Made by a program: the position numbers and the translations under genes
In this document: piece by piece, positions 1 through 7,470 of the stretch
Position numbering within the stretch: the first letter of the stretch is position 1
How the letters are laid out: each line of letters starts with the position of its first letter
The notes under the pieces: model-generated
The model's input: only the letters and a program-made list of their open reading frames with translations
Databases searched by the model: none
What the model was told of the DNA's origin: nothing
Source: a virus
Direction: 5' to 3' (one strand)
Length of the DNA stretch: 40,549 nucleotides
IMG/VR virus record: IMGVR_UViG_3300021511_000001
Coordinates: 1-40,549 of that record

Positions 1-124
1 GGGCTAAAGAGACTGGAAAAAAGGGTAAAGCTGTGGCTGATGCGGAACATCCTTGTTTCGTGGTTGAGATAAAACACAAAAAAGAAGTGCCTAAATGGAT
101 TACTGATATATTGAAACAAGCGGA
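1..124. repeat. Terminal direct repeat, left copy
   Basis: The first 124 bases are identical to the last 124 bases of the window (40426-40549). A nuclease-like gene reads in frame across the junction when the ends are overlapped. This indicates a closed circular assembly, from a circular or circularly permuted phage molecule, with a unique length of about 40,425 bp. A true short terminal repeat of the packaged DNA is possible, but the arbitrary position inside a gene favours an assembly overlap. Confidence 0.95.
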
Positions 125-278
125 AAAGTATGCTAAGGATATGAAGCTTGATAGACCCCCTTTGGGGATCATTAAACCTAAAGGTAAGCATACAAAAAAT
201 TCTATTGTATTTATGCGTCTTAAAGACTTTCAAGAGGAAATGGGCGACGTGAAGTTTGATGGTCTTGGTTTAGCGTAA
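3..278 (+). CDS. PD-(D/E)XK nuclease-like protein, C-terminal part (continues from 40380)
   Basis: This is the downstream part of a 107-residue protein that starts at ATG 40380 and crosses the circular join. The full protein has D29, then E38-I39-K40 (VVEIKHKK), the D...ExK pattern of PD-(D/E)XK nucleases. It also has the layout of small phage resolvase-like proteins: an N-terminal basic helix, the ExK strand, a P-x-W segment and a C-terminal strand before RLKDF. A role in recombination intermediates or DNA processing is inferred. A GTG at 33 could be read as a start but would remove the N-terminal helix. It follows other small early genes and is followed closely by the gene at 288. Confidence 0.75.
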   Translation, partial: AKETGKKGKAVADAEHPCFVVEIKHKKEVPKWITDILKQAEKYAKDMKLDRPPLGIIKPKGKHTKNSIVFMRLKDFQEEMGDVKFDGLGLA

Positions 279-287
279 GGAGGAGAG

Positions 288-764
288 GTGAAAAAAGCGG
301 AAATTTTCATAAAAATTACAATTATAGTTTTTATAATTTTAATTTTAGGGCTCTTAGGGCTATGGTCTTTTACATTACGGTCTTATCTCCGAACAGATAA
401 ATTAGAAGATGAAGTATTTGAGAAGCAGACAGTAGAGAGTATAGATTCGCTATGGTGTCCTCCGTCTACCGGAGACTGGTATATGCAATTACGATTTGAC
501 GAGGCGGACTTAACTATTAAAATCCGTCTTGATACTCTTTGGCAAATAGCGGAAAGCGTGTGGATCGAGAGGAGAGTGGACGAAGTATCTGAAAAGCAGA
601 CAAATGGTTTCTGGGTATACTGGACTCCCCACATCGAAGCTTCGGGGGATACTTTTGTGGTAACTATGGCGGATAGCCTGTGGATGACAGGTGACACTCT
701 CAAGACAATGGGAACTCTTCGGCATGGCTGGAGAAGGTGGGGACTGTGGTTTTATGTGCGATGA
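288..764 (+). CDS. Membrane-anchored hypothetical protein
   Basis: The protein has 158 residues. Residues about 6-28 form a strongly hydrophobic segment (IFIKITIIVFIILILGLLG), followed by a soluble Trp-rich domain, suggesting a signal anchor with the rest outside the cytoplasm. The start is GTG 288, chosen because AGGAGG-type bases lie just upstream (278-286). The domain contains two related stretches, DEVFEKQT and DEVSEKQT, with similar DNA, suggesting an internal duplication. It is the last gene before the late promoter and terminator region. I do not recognise the family. A role in the cell envelope, such as superinfection exclusion, would be a guess. Confidence 0.7.
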   Translation: MKKAEIFIKITIIVFIILILGLLGLWSFTLRSYLRTDKLEDEVFEKQTVESIDSLWCPPSTGDWYMQLRFDEADLTIKIRLDTLWQIAESVWIERRVDEVSEKQTNGFWVYWTPHIEASGDTFVVTMADSLWMTGDTLKTMGTLRHGWRRWGLWFYVR

Positions 765-784
765 AAAAAAATTAAAGATTTTAC

Positions 785-813
785 TTGACAAAGTTAAAAT
801 AGTTTCGTAGAGT
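785..813 (+). promoter_or_regulatory. Probable late promoter
   Basis: There is a perfect -35 TTGACA at 785-790, a 17-base spacer and a weaker -10 TAGAGT at 808-813. The predicted start near 819-820 falls exactly at the base of the leader hairpin. It lies in the gap between the last early-type gene and the terminase genes, where a late promoter is expected. Confidence 0.55.
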
Positions 814-818
814 CTTTT

Positions 819-881
819 GGGACGTCAAACCTTTCGAGAAAGAAATATTTGAAAGGGTGGACGTCCCTTTCTTTTGGAAAG
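819..881 (+). promoter_or_regulatory. Leader RNA with two hairpins
   Basis: GGGACGTC (819-826) pairs perfectly with GACGTCCC (860-867). Inside it, ACCTTTC and GAAAGG extend the stem with a bulge, giving a long 5'-terminal stem-loop. A second small hairpin, CTTTC/GAAAG (867-871 with 877-881), follows and overlaps the 5' arm of the terminator. The second hairpin and the terminator therefore cannot both form completely, as in attenuator or antitermination leaders. Confidence 0.55.
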
Positions 882-919
882 CCCCAGCGAGCTCAAGAGG
901 GAGGACGTTGGGGCTTTTT
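878..919 (+). terminator. Intrinsic terminator ahead of the late genes
   Basis: GCCCCAGCG (881-889) pairs with CGTTGGGGC (906-914) over 9 bp with one G-U pair, extended by AAA/TTT, and is followed by a run of five T. It lies between the last early gene and the terminase genes. It may end early transcription and may be bypassed in late transcription, as lambda tR' is by Q. That comparison is inference. Confidence 0.75.
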
Positions 920-928
920 GATTTTATA

Positions 929-1162
929 ATGCACTATGAGCACAAAATTACACAGACTCTTTGGTTGCGGCTTCATGGAAAGCGGGGGCTGATTACTCTT
1001 ATTTGTCTTATTGGAAAAGATGAAGGTAAAAAGTGGCGTGTCACAAAAGAGAGGTTTAAACTTGAGTTTAAAAAACTTAGAAAAGAGGAAATCGGAAAAT
1101 TCTTTGAAAGAAAACAGCCAAAAATCAAGTTGCCAGAAATCAACGCCATCTTACAAAAGTAG
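929..1162 (+). CDS. Small basic hypothetical protein
   Basis: From ATG 929 this frame gives 77 residues, rich in Lys, Arg and Phe at the C-terminal half. Its codon pattern over 1020-1162 looks more like a real gene than the overlapping frame assigned to the terminase small subunit N-terminus, which is Ser/Lys-rich and low-complexity. No good ribosome binding site is visible before ATG 929. It may be a DNA-binding protein, or a spurious frame if the small terminase really starts at 1020. Confidence 0.4.
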   Translation: MHYEHKITQTLWLRLHGKRGLITLICLIGKDEGKKWRVTKERFKLEFKKLRKEEIGKFFERKQPKIKLPEINAILQK

Positions 1163-1721
1163 GCACCCAAGGAAAATTAGGAAAATTACCGAAGAACACG
1201 AACCTTTTATTTTTGAGCAACGAGCCAAAGGTTTTTCTTATCGTGGTTTAGCTGATGCGTTGAAGGAAGAATACAACGTGCTGGTTGACCATACTTCTAT
1301 ATTTTATTATTTCCGCTCTCATATAGAAGGTTATAGAGCATATTTATCTGATCTTAAAGAAGTTCGTCTTGCTAATGCAAAGGCTCGGATTTTTGGGCTT
1401 CAACAAATGGCAGAAAAGCTTAGTGAGTCCATTTTTAACATCATACAAACTGTGCCAAAAAAGCAATGGGATGCTATTCATCTGGCTGGATTGATACGAG
1501 AATATCGAGAGCTATTAGCTCAAATTCAGGATGAGGTGGGGGACAAAATTCACAAAGTTAAAGCTGAAGGAATTACTGGGGATTTGATTTTCGGAGATAA
1601 AGTAATCAATGCTTTCGCAGATAAAGCCATCAAAGCAAGAATTGAAACGACAGCTGATCCGGGAAACCGGGTTAAAGCGTTTAGATTTTCTGACTCAAGA
1701 AATTCTTTATCCGGCAACTGA
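1020..1721 (+). CDS. Terminase small subunit (probable)
   Basis: This gene would encode the DNA-recognition subunit of the packaging motor. From ATG 1020 the protein has 233 residues. The part after about residue 50 contains a helix-turn-helix-like region (FEQRAKGFSYRGLADALKEE...) followed by long helices with many charged residues, as in small terminases. It sits directly before and overlaps the large subunit by 113 bases. The first roughly 50 residues are Ser/Lys-rich and overlap another frame, so the true start is uncertain; TTG 1011 is also possible. The family assignment rests on position and helix-turn-helix character. Confidence 0.65.
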   Translation: MKVKSGVSQKRGLNLSLKNLEKRKSENSLKENSQKSSCQKSTPSYKSRHPRKIRKITEEHEPFIFEQRAKGFSYRGLADALKEEYNVLVDHTSIFYYFRSHIEGYRAYLSDLKEVRLANAKARIFGLQQMAEKLSESIFNIIQTVPKKQWDAIHLAGLIREYRELLAQIQDEVGDKIHKVKAEGITGDLIFGDKVINAFADKAIKARIETTADPGNRVKAFRFSDSRNSLSGN

Positions 1722-3087
1722 AGGATTTTATTTCGAGCCGTTTCATTTTGAGTGGCAAAAGTGGCAAAGAAGTCACCTCAAGACCACCTTGCTTGCTCCC
1801 AGGGGGTCACTCAAAACAACGGTTCTCAATATCGCAGATAACGTATTCGATATTTTGAGGGATTTTCTTCTTTTTGGAAATAGATCAATTATGATTGGCA
1901 TTGGGTCAGAGGTTAAATCCAAATCCGTTGCAATGGTGATGGCTATTCGTAGGCACTTTGAAAATCCTGAATTTATAAAAATCTTCGGGGATCTTAGGGG
2001 TGACATTTGGCGAGAAGACGAATTGACTTTTAAAGGAGCTAAACTCAAAGAAAAAGAGGCTAATGTTACAGGGTTTGGTATGGACTCCTCTGCTGTTGCC
2101 TCTAAACACTTTACGAAGTTAATGCTTGACGATATAGTAAGTTTTGAGAATGCTCACACCTTCTCTTCCCGTGACAAACTTCGCAAAAGATTCCTTTTTG
2201 ATGTTCTTCCCACATTGCAACCCGATTCACAGAATAAAATACTGCGAATTCATGGGACTCGCTATCATCCGGACGATTTTTATGGACGGGAGTATAAGCA
2301 ACCACACACAAACATTCGCAGAGAGAAAGCCATTTTGGATAATGGGCAGTCCTTCTGGGAACGGATGTTTCCCTTAGAAAAACTTTTGAAGATGAAAAAT
2401 GACAACCCCGCCGTGTTCGGTGCTCAATACCAAAATGACGTGGAGGCGATGAAAGAATTTATGCCCTTGCGTCAAGAGTGGTTTAGGCTCTATGCTTTCG
2501 GTGAACTTCAGCGGTTTGGTCTGTATTATCAAATAGCAGTAGACCCAGGGGGTATTAGTGAGAAAGAACAAAGTTCCGGTATGGGTGTTTCGGCCATTGG
2601 TGCACAGAGTCAACAAGGGGCAAACTATGGTAATGTCTATGTTTTTGATAGCATGAATCTGTATGGTGACATTTGGAGTTTGGCAAAACAGGTAATTGAT
2701 TTATCAGAGAAGTTGGGGTGGTGTCCCATTGTGGTGGAGGAGGTGGCATTACAAAAAGTCTTTCAGGATATCTTTGCTAAAGAAGCAAAACTTAGGAATC
2801 GTCCCTATTTGAGCGTGCGCGGAGTAAAGATGGCGGACTTAAAAGATAAAATTACGCTGGCTTCAAGTGTAACTCCACAGATTAAGCGGGGACAGGTTTT
2901 CATTGATCCGCTAAAGACCCCGGAACTTTATGGCAAGCTTGAAGATTATCCGATGCAGGGGACGGATGATGTAAACGCACTTTTGATAAACCTGAAGGAT
3001 TTGCAAGACAACTGGATGAAGGGACTTAGTGTAGAGGAAGAGAAACCTCAACCAGAGATCAGGAGACACGGTGTCACAGGTTATTAG
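1609..3087 (+). CDS. Terminase large subunit
   Basis: This is the packaging ATPase and nuclease. Of 492 residues, a Walker A-like LAPRGSLKTT lies at about residues 62-71 and a Walker B-like KLMLDDIV follows at about 170-177. The C-terminal RNase H-type nuclease domain begins near YYQIAVDPGG (about residue 306), with VVVEEVALQ as a further acidic motif and DDVNALLI near the end. The length is normal for the family. ATG 1609 lies inside the small subunit gene, giving a long overlap that suggests translational coupling. The portal gene follows after three small genes. Confidence 0.93.
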   Translation: MLSQIKPSKQELKRQLIRETGLKRLDFLTQEILYPATEGFYFEPFHFEWQKWQRSHLKTTLLAPRGSLKTTVLNIADNVFDILRDFLLFGNRSIMIGIGSEVKSKSVAMVMAIRRHFENPEFIKIFGDLRGDIWREDELTFKGAKLKEKEANVTGFGMDSSAVASKHFTKLMLDDIVSFENAHTFSSRDKLRKRFLFDVLPTLQPDSQNKILRIHGTRYHPDDFYGREYKQPHTNIRREKAILDNGQSFWERMFPLEKLLKMKNDNPAVFGAQYQNDVEAMKEFMPLRQEWFRLYAFGELQRFGLYYQIAVDPGGISEKEQSSGMGVSAIGAQSQQGANYGNVYVFDSMNLYGDIWSLAKQVIDLSEKLGWCPIVVEEVALQKVFQDIFAKEAKLRNRPYLSVRGVKMADLKDKITLASSVTPQIKRGQVFIDPLKTPELYGKLEDYPMQGTDDVNALLINLKDLQDNWMKGLSVEEEKPQPEIRRHGVTGY

Positions 3088-3244
3088 GGAAGAAAAACCA
3101 GTAGGGGAAATGACAGAAAAAGAAAGGGCTGCTGAAATCGAAGAGATTGATTATAGGATTATGGCTTTATTGGCTGAAAAGGCGATACTTGAGATTGTGC
3201 CGGGCTTAATAGAAGGATTCTGTAAAGAAAAAGGATTGATTTAA
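3071..3244 (+). CDS. Small hypothetical protein after terminase
   Basis: GTG 3071 is preceded by AGGAG at 3061-3065 and opens a frame of 57 residues (VSQVIREEKPVGEMTEKE...). The protein is acidic and helical and ends KEKGLI. It overlaps the terminase stop by 17 bases, a typical tight phage arrangement. I do not recognise the family. It may be a small head or packaging accessory protein. Confidence 0.6.
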   Translation: MSQVIREEKPVGEMTEKERAAEIEEIDYRIMALLAEKAILEIVPGLIEGFCKEKGLI

Positions 3245-3262
3245 CAAGAAGATGGTGGAATA

Positions 3263-3520
3263 ATGGACAATATACTTGTTGACCTTTTACAGCGAAGAAA
3301 ACAACATATACTTAAATATGGGCAGGCACCCCAGACAATAAAGTTGACTAAGAATGAGGAAATACAATTGCGGGATGCATTGAAGAAACAAACGGAGTAT
3401 TACATACCACCATCATTTTTAAATCCGAATGGCGAGGCTTGGCGAAGCTATGGACGATTGCGATATAATCTGGAACATACGGATCGGATTTTTGGGATGC
3501 AGATAGAGAGGATAACATAG
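3263..3520 (+). CDS. Hypothetical protein between terminase and portal
   Basis: The product has 85 residues, is basic and largely helical with a Pro/Tyr-containing middle (TEYYIPPSFLNPNGEAW). A weak AAGATGGTGG stretch lies upstream. It lies in the packaging/head cluster in the same direction as its neighbours. No signal peptide, membrane segment or known motif is visible and I do not recognise it. Confidence 0.65.
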   Translation: MDNILVDLLQRRKQHILKYGQAPQTIKLTKNEEIQLRDALKKQTEYYIPPSFLNPNGEAWRSYGRLRYNLEHTDRIFGMQIERIT

Positions 3521-3533
3521 AATTGAGGTTTGA

Positions 3534-3809
3534 ATGGCTGAAGATAAATTTGAGTTTGATTCCACATGTAGATATGGTCTTCGTATTTTGTGGAAACCGA
3601 TTAAACCAACAAGACTTGAGATAGATGCTACAAAGTTTTTATCACCATCAACAAGATCGCAAGTCTTGAAGTATGTAAGACAGTCTATTGCAGAGATTAT
3701 ACCACGTGGCTTTCGGTCAAGAGTAAAGATTCATTCCGGTGTTATGACGAACGATTCTCAACAATGGAGATTTTTTGAGTGGAACTATAATCCAAGAAGT
3801 AAAGCTTGA
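3534..3809 (+). CDS. Hypothetical protein upstream of portal
   Basis: The product has 91 residues with alternating hydrophobic and charged residues, suggesting a mixed alpha/beta fold. It has no signal peptide or membrane helix. TTGAGGTTTG just upstream is a possible weak ribosome binding site. It is immediately followed by the portal gene. The family is not recognised. Confidence 0.65.
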   Translation: MAEDKFEFDSTCRYGLRILWKPIKPTRLEIDATKFLSPSTRSQVLKYVRQSIAEIIPRGFRSRVKIHSGVMTNDSQQWRFFEWNYNPRSKA

Positions 3810-3830
3810 TTTAACTGGAGGATATGACGG

Positions 3831-5675
3831 GTGGCGGATGAGCAAAAACATATAGCTTACAAAAATGATCCTGCACGCTATAACAAACAGTGCGTGAATC
3901 AATGGCAGTCATGGTTTGATAGATTTCGTGATCGAATTATAGAAAACTATCAATTGCTCGACAATTACTCCGAGGATTTAGCTCAACGGAAGGCTGATAA
4001 TAAGAGTGGGAAATTTGTCAGGGCTTGTCTTTTTATTCCTACCATTAACCCTGCGGTTCTGGGTCGTTCTGCTGACATGATGGTTAAGGTTTGGGGGGTG
4101 AATAATCCTATTTCTGCGATCAGCGAAAATAAACTTGGGGGTGACAAAAATTCTGAGAACGTAAAAGATACTATCCATTGGTGTTTAAAGAAAAACAAAT
4201 TTACAAAGACGTTCTTTTTAATGAAGATGGCACAAGAGACTTTACCTATAAGCTTTTTGAGGGTATCGGAACATGAAGATGAACAGATAAACTTGAAAAT
4301 CGAACCCAGGCAATATGGGAAAACCCCCCAAGAACGACAGGCAGGAGTAGAGTTAACAAAAGAAAAAAAGTGGATAAAAACAAAAGGACAATGGTATCCC
4401 AAAATTACTTTCCTTGCCCCCCAGTATGTTTTTTACGACCCTGAACCAAATGAATGGGACAAAAAAAGCTTTGTCGGGACGGTTACTCCGCTGACTTTAG
4501 CGGAACTGGTTAGTCGAAAGAACACTCATTACTACAAATTTAGTGAGGCAGACCTGAAAGACAGGGGGGAAAAATGGAAAGATGAATTTACAAACGAATT
4601 GGCATCTCAAGCCAAACAGGAAAATAAAGCTACCACAGGAACTTCAAGTCGTTACAAGGTTATAGAAAATTATCATTTGGTTGAAGATGAAAAAGGGAAC
4701 ACTCAGGCTAAGAAAACTGTATCGTGTGGTGACTTAACACTGTTTGATGGTGATTTTGCTTATGACAAACTGAAGATTACGGATATATTTATCCCCTGTG
4801 TTGGTTATCCTATGCTTAATCGAGTCGAGGGGACAACAACGGTTGATTTAATGAAGCACCTTCAGCACGGCATAAATGATTTTTTTAACATAGTTATTGA
4901 CACTGCGAAGTATGGTTTGTTTCCTCCCAACCTTAGAGACTCCCGGGCGAAGATTATATCTGAACGAAAGGTTACGCCTGGTGGTGAACAGGTTGTAGAT
5001 CTAACAAATATGCCTCTTGGTGCGACTTTAAATGATGTAATTAAACAACAATTTCAAGTAAGCCCAACGGGCAAAGACTTTTTTGCATTAGGGGATTTTC
5101 TCTTTGAAAGAAGTGAAATAGTTGGGGCGGCACCCCTTGACATATTGATTGGTGGGGAAGGTAAACCTCAAGAGAAAGCAACTAAAACAGTAATGCGGAA
5201 AGAGGGTGCAAGTAAACGCTTAGCGGGCATCAGTCTCATGCAGGACGTAGAAATATTGAAACAGTTAGCTTATGTGATTTGGACGATGATTTTAGAAAGA
5301 CTCCAATATGGGGAAGAATACAAAATTGGCAATAAATCGTTTGAGCTTGAGGATTTGATGGGTGAGTTTGAATTTGATGTCCCGCATCTAAGCGGAACTG
5401 CCGAAAGGGAACTTAGGATAATGCAACTCGATAAATTGCTTTTAATTCTTCAAACAATGCCATTTTTTCGGCAACCTGCCTTGTTACCAGTTTTATACAA
5501 GGTAATTCAAGAAAAGGCAAAGGCAGAATTGATCGTTGATTTTGATAAGATATTTCCTGAGAGTGTGCTTGTGGAAATACAAGAAGAAATACGGGCACAA
5601 ATGGGGGGAGGCGAAGGAGAGATGTCGCCTGCAGACGTTTTAGCTAAAATAATACCACAAGGAGGAGCAAAATGA
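3831..5675 (+). CDS. Portal protein
   Basis: This is the dodecameric ring at the capsid vertex through which DNA is pumped. The protein has 614 residues. It starts at GTG 3831 behind GGAGG (3815-3819) and is acidic and helical at the C-terminus. Features of large podovirus-type portals include a basic aromatic N-terminus (YNKQCVNQWQSWFDRFRDRI), a central beta-rich stem/wing region and a long helical segment after LFERSEIVGAAPLDIL with KEGASKR. Position between terminase and scaffold/capsid supports the call. Its stop overlaps the next start (ATGA). Confidence 0.85.
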   Translation: MADEQKHIAYKNDPARYNKQCVNQWQSWFDRFRDRIIENYQLLDNYSEDLAQRKADNKSGKFVRACLFIPTINPAVLGRSADMMVKVWGVNNPISAISENKLGGDKNSENVKDTIHWCLKKNKFTKTFFLMKMAQETLPISFLRVSEHEDEQINLKIEPRQYGKTPQERQAGVELTKEKKWIKTKGQWYPKITFLAPQYVFYDPEPNEWDKKSFVGTVTPLTLAELVSRKNTHYYKFSEADLKDRGEKWKDEFTNELASQAKQENKATTGTSSRYKVIENYHLVEDEKGNTQAKKTVSCGDLTLFDGDFAYDKLKITDIFIPCVGYPMLNRVEGTTTVDLMKHLQHGINDFFNIVIDTAKYGLFPPNLRDSRAKIISERKVTPGGEQVVDLTNMPLGATLNDVIKQQFQVSPTGKDFFALGDFLFERSEIVGAAPLDILIGGEGKPQEKATKTVMRKEGASKRLAGISLMQDVEILKQLAYVIWTMILERLQYGEEYKIGNKSFELEDLMGEFEFDVPHLSGTAERELRIMQLDKLLLILQTMPFFRQPALLPVLYKVIQEKAKAELIVDFDKIFPESVLVEIQEEIRAQMGGGEGEMSPADVLAKIIPQGGAK

Positions 5676-6040
5676 ATCCGAGAGGAAGACCCAGAAAGCG
5701 ACAATTGGGAGAAGAATCTCAAAATGAAGAGGGACAAAAGGGACAATTGGGAGAAAAATCTCCAATTTTAAGGGAATCAGTTAAAGAAAAGTTTCCTTAC
5801 GAAAAAGGACAGATTTGCGCGGACGTTAAGATTGTGGAAATTAAACCGGAGGTAGAGCGATCCATTGGCTTTGTCTATGCCAAGCGGGGTGTCATTAAAG
5901 ACGATAGAGGTAGGGTCGTCAACACCGATGGAATACTTCATGGTCAATGGCAGGAGAAGATTCACTGGATGACGGTTTCTGATTTTAAGTCTTTTGTTAA
6001 GGCTCAGCTTGATAGTGGGCGATTTGTAAGAAAAATGTAG
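5672..6040 (+). CDS. Hypothetical head-cluster protein with AT-hook-like N-terminus
   Basis: The product has 122 residues. The N-terminus contains GRPRKR, an AT-hook-like minor-groove motif, followed by a short DNA repeat (GACAATTGGGAGAA occurs twice near 5700-5760) encoding QLGEESQ and QLGEKSP. The rest looks like a small beta-rich domain. AAGGAGGAGC lies just before the ATG, which overlaps the portal stop. The function is unknown; nucleic-acid contact is suggested only by the N-terminus. Confidence 0.7.
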   Translation: MNPRGRPRKRQLGEESQNEEGQKGQLGEKSPILRESVKEKFPYEKGQICADVKIVEIKPEVERSIGFVYAKRGVIKDDRGRVVNTDGILHGQWQEKIHWMTVSDFKSFVKAQLDSGRFVRKM

Positions 6041-6048
6041 AGGTGGTT

Positions 6049-6267
6049 ATGGCTAAAAAAATTAGAATAAAAAGAAAAAAGAAGTGGATTCAAGGGGCGA
6101 TTCAGCGTCCGGGTCGAATGATCCAATATTGTAAACGGAAAGGTTATAAAGGGGTAACGGAGGAATGTTTGAATGAGGCTGAAAAATCTGGAGATAAAAG
6201 CCTTGTTGCGGCGGCTCGTTTGGCCCGGAGATTTAGAAGTTCTGAACTTCAAAAAGGGAAGAAGTAA
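6049..6267 (+). CDS. Small very basic conserved phage protein
   Basis: The product has 72 residues, starting MAKKIRIKRKKKWIQGAI with many Lys/Arg, followed by a helical section (AARLARRFRSS). The KKKWIQGAIQRPG... start resembles short proteins found in many phage head clusters; this is recognition from memory. ATG 6049 fits GAGGTGG upstream better than GTG 6043. It may bind nucleic acid. Confidence 0.65.
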   Translation: MAKKIRIKRKKKWIQGAIQRPGRMIQYCKRKGYKGVTEECLNEAEKSGDKSLVAAARLARRFRSSELQKGKK

Positions 6268-6270
6268 GAT

Positions 6271-6447
6271 ATGCCAGCAGTATCTAAGAATCAATTTAAA
6301 CTTTTCAAGGGAATTTGTGAGGGGAATTATCCTGATGGCTATCGGGGCATTTCAAAAGCGGTCGCTTGTGAATTTGTGAAAGGACAAAGTCCCAAAGGAT
6401 TGCCGAAGAAAAAGAAATTTAGAATCAAGAGAAGGAAGAAAGCATGA
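6271..6447 (+). CDS. Small conserved phage protein, MPAxSKxQ type
   Basis: The product has 58 residues, opening MPAVSKNQFKLFKGICEG and ending in a run of basic residues (KKKKFRIKRRKKA). The MPAVSKxQ...F start and the KGLPKKKK part resemble a small basic phage family (DUF3008-like). Its stop overlaps the next ATG (ATGA). The exact function is unknown. Confidence 0.65.
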   Translation: MPAVSKNQFKLFKGICEGNYPDGYRGISKAVACEFVKGQSPKGLPKKKKFRIKRRKKA

Positions 6448-6716
6448 ACGAACATGTGATACCTAAGAAAATTGTTTATGAGCAGGAGAGAAATAGGGTC
6501 GAACCGGTTTGTGCAACTTGCCTGAGAGCATGTAAATTTATACATGAGGTTCCAAACGTAGCAGAGGTATTTCATTGTCCAAACTATTGCCCTCAACCTG
6601 AATATCACGATAAACTTTGGAATACGGGACACTTATTGTTTGACATAAATTACGCTTCACATTTCTCTAAAGAGTTTTTGAAACACGCCAAACGACTCCA
6701 TCCACTAAAATTTTAA
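6444..6716 (+). CDS. Cys-rich hypothetical protein
   Basis: The product has 90 residues with CATCLRAC near residues 23-30 and HCPNYC further on, two cysteine clusters that could hold a zinc ion. It overlaps the previous gene by 4 bases. No membrane segment is visible. I do not recognise the family; a small zinc-binding structural or regulatory protein is plausible. Confidence 0.65.
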   Translation: MNEHVIPKKIVYEQERNRVEPVCATCLRACKFIHEVPNVAEVFHCPNYCPQPEYHDKLWNTGHLLFDINYASHFSKEFLKHAKRLHPLKF

Positions 6717-6729
6717 GAAAGAAGAAAGT

Positions 6730-7056
6730 ATGACTTTCTGGGATAGATTTAGACAAATTTGGTCTAAGCGAAGGCGTAAGTCAACTTTGACCGAAATTGA
6801 ATCATTAAGACGGGACATTAGGTGGAGCAGGGCAAGACTATCCATTAAACAGATGCCCGAATACACTATTTTTAGGGAATGGTTAGAGGATATGATTCTT
6901 ACCTATTACGAAAAGTTGAAGGGTGATCCCTCGAAAGTATATCAAAATATATCTTCAGCAGAAACGGTAGAGTCTATTTTATCCAAAATTGAGTCTTCGA
7001 CACCGGAGCAGATAGAGATAGACGAGAAAAACCTTAAAACCTTACAGAACAGATGA
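6730..7056 (+). CDS. Hypothetical helical protein
   Basis: The product has 108 residues, basic at the N-terminus (FRQIWSKRRRKS) and helical and acidic later. AAGAAAGAAAG precedes the ATG as a weak ribosome binding site. It overlaps the next gene by 4 bases. It belongs to the head operon by position; the function is unknown. Confidence 0.65.
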   Translation: MTFWDRFRQIWSKRRRKSTLTEIESLRRDIRWSRARLSIKQMPEYTIFREWLEDMILTYYEKLKGDPSKVYQNISSAETVESILSKIESSTPEQIEIDEKNLKTLQNR

Positions 7057-7289
7057 AAAAATACAAAGTTAAAAAAAAGAAAAAGACATCAAGGCCCGTA
7101 GCTGAAGCCCCACTTCCTACAAAATCAACGGTTACTCTTGATATGCTCAAAAATACGGAGGGTTTAGAGGTAGGCTCTATGGCTAAGTTAGAGATTGAGG
7201 GAAAAGTAATAGAGGAAAGAATTGATATTTATTCTTCTCCTCAAAAAAAATCATGGGAGATAGAAATTCATAAGGCAAGGGTTTTGTAA
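7053..7289 (+). CDS. Hypothetical small protein with Lys-rich tail
   Basis: The product has 78 residues. The first 13 are mostly Lys (KKYKVKKKKKTS), followed by a Pro/Ala linker and a short beta-rich domain (VGSMAKLEIEGKVIEERIDIYS). It is the last gene before the terminator-like element at 7330-7431. The disordered basic tail plus beta domain would suit a capsid-associated protein, but no family is recognised. Confidence 0.6.
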   Translation: MKKYKVKKKKKTSRPVAEAPLPTKSTVTLDMLKNTEGLEVGSMAKLEIEGKVIEERIDIYSSPQKKSWEIEIHKARVL

Positions 7290-7329
7290 GAATGAAAAAA
7301 TAAAGTAGAAAACCGCTAACGAAACTTTT

Positions 7330-7431
7330 AGCCACTCGGCTACTGAACAAAAAGCCGACCGGCTTCCTTCTTCCCTGTGTGGATGGGTGGTGGATGGGAG
7401 GATAGGGGACGGGAGGGCTGGTCGGTTTTTT
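7330..7431 (+). terminator. Hairpin plus terminator with a G-rich loop, between head genes and scaffold
   Basis: A small hairpin TAGCC/GGCTA (about 7330-7343) is followed by a terminator-like stem: CCGACCGGC (7355-7363) pairs with GCTGGTCGG (7417-7425) over 9 bp with one G-U pair, then six T. The 53-base loop holds five G tracts of three or more (7385-7387, 7396-7398, 7405-7408, 7411-7413, 7415-7417), enough for a G-quadruplex on the RNA strand. The gap 7290-7470 contains no other gene that I can support. Confidence 0.6.
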
Positions 7432-7470
7432 GTTTGGGACCACCGGGGACGACTAAGAGGGAGGATTAAA

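Noticed and set aside
7387-7470. Upstream start of the scaffold gene
   Set aside because: This start lies inside the terminator loop and lacks a ribosome binding site. ATG 7471 has GAGGGAGG immediately upstream.
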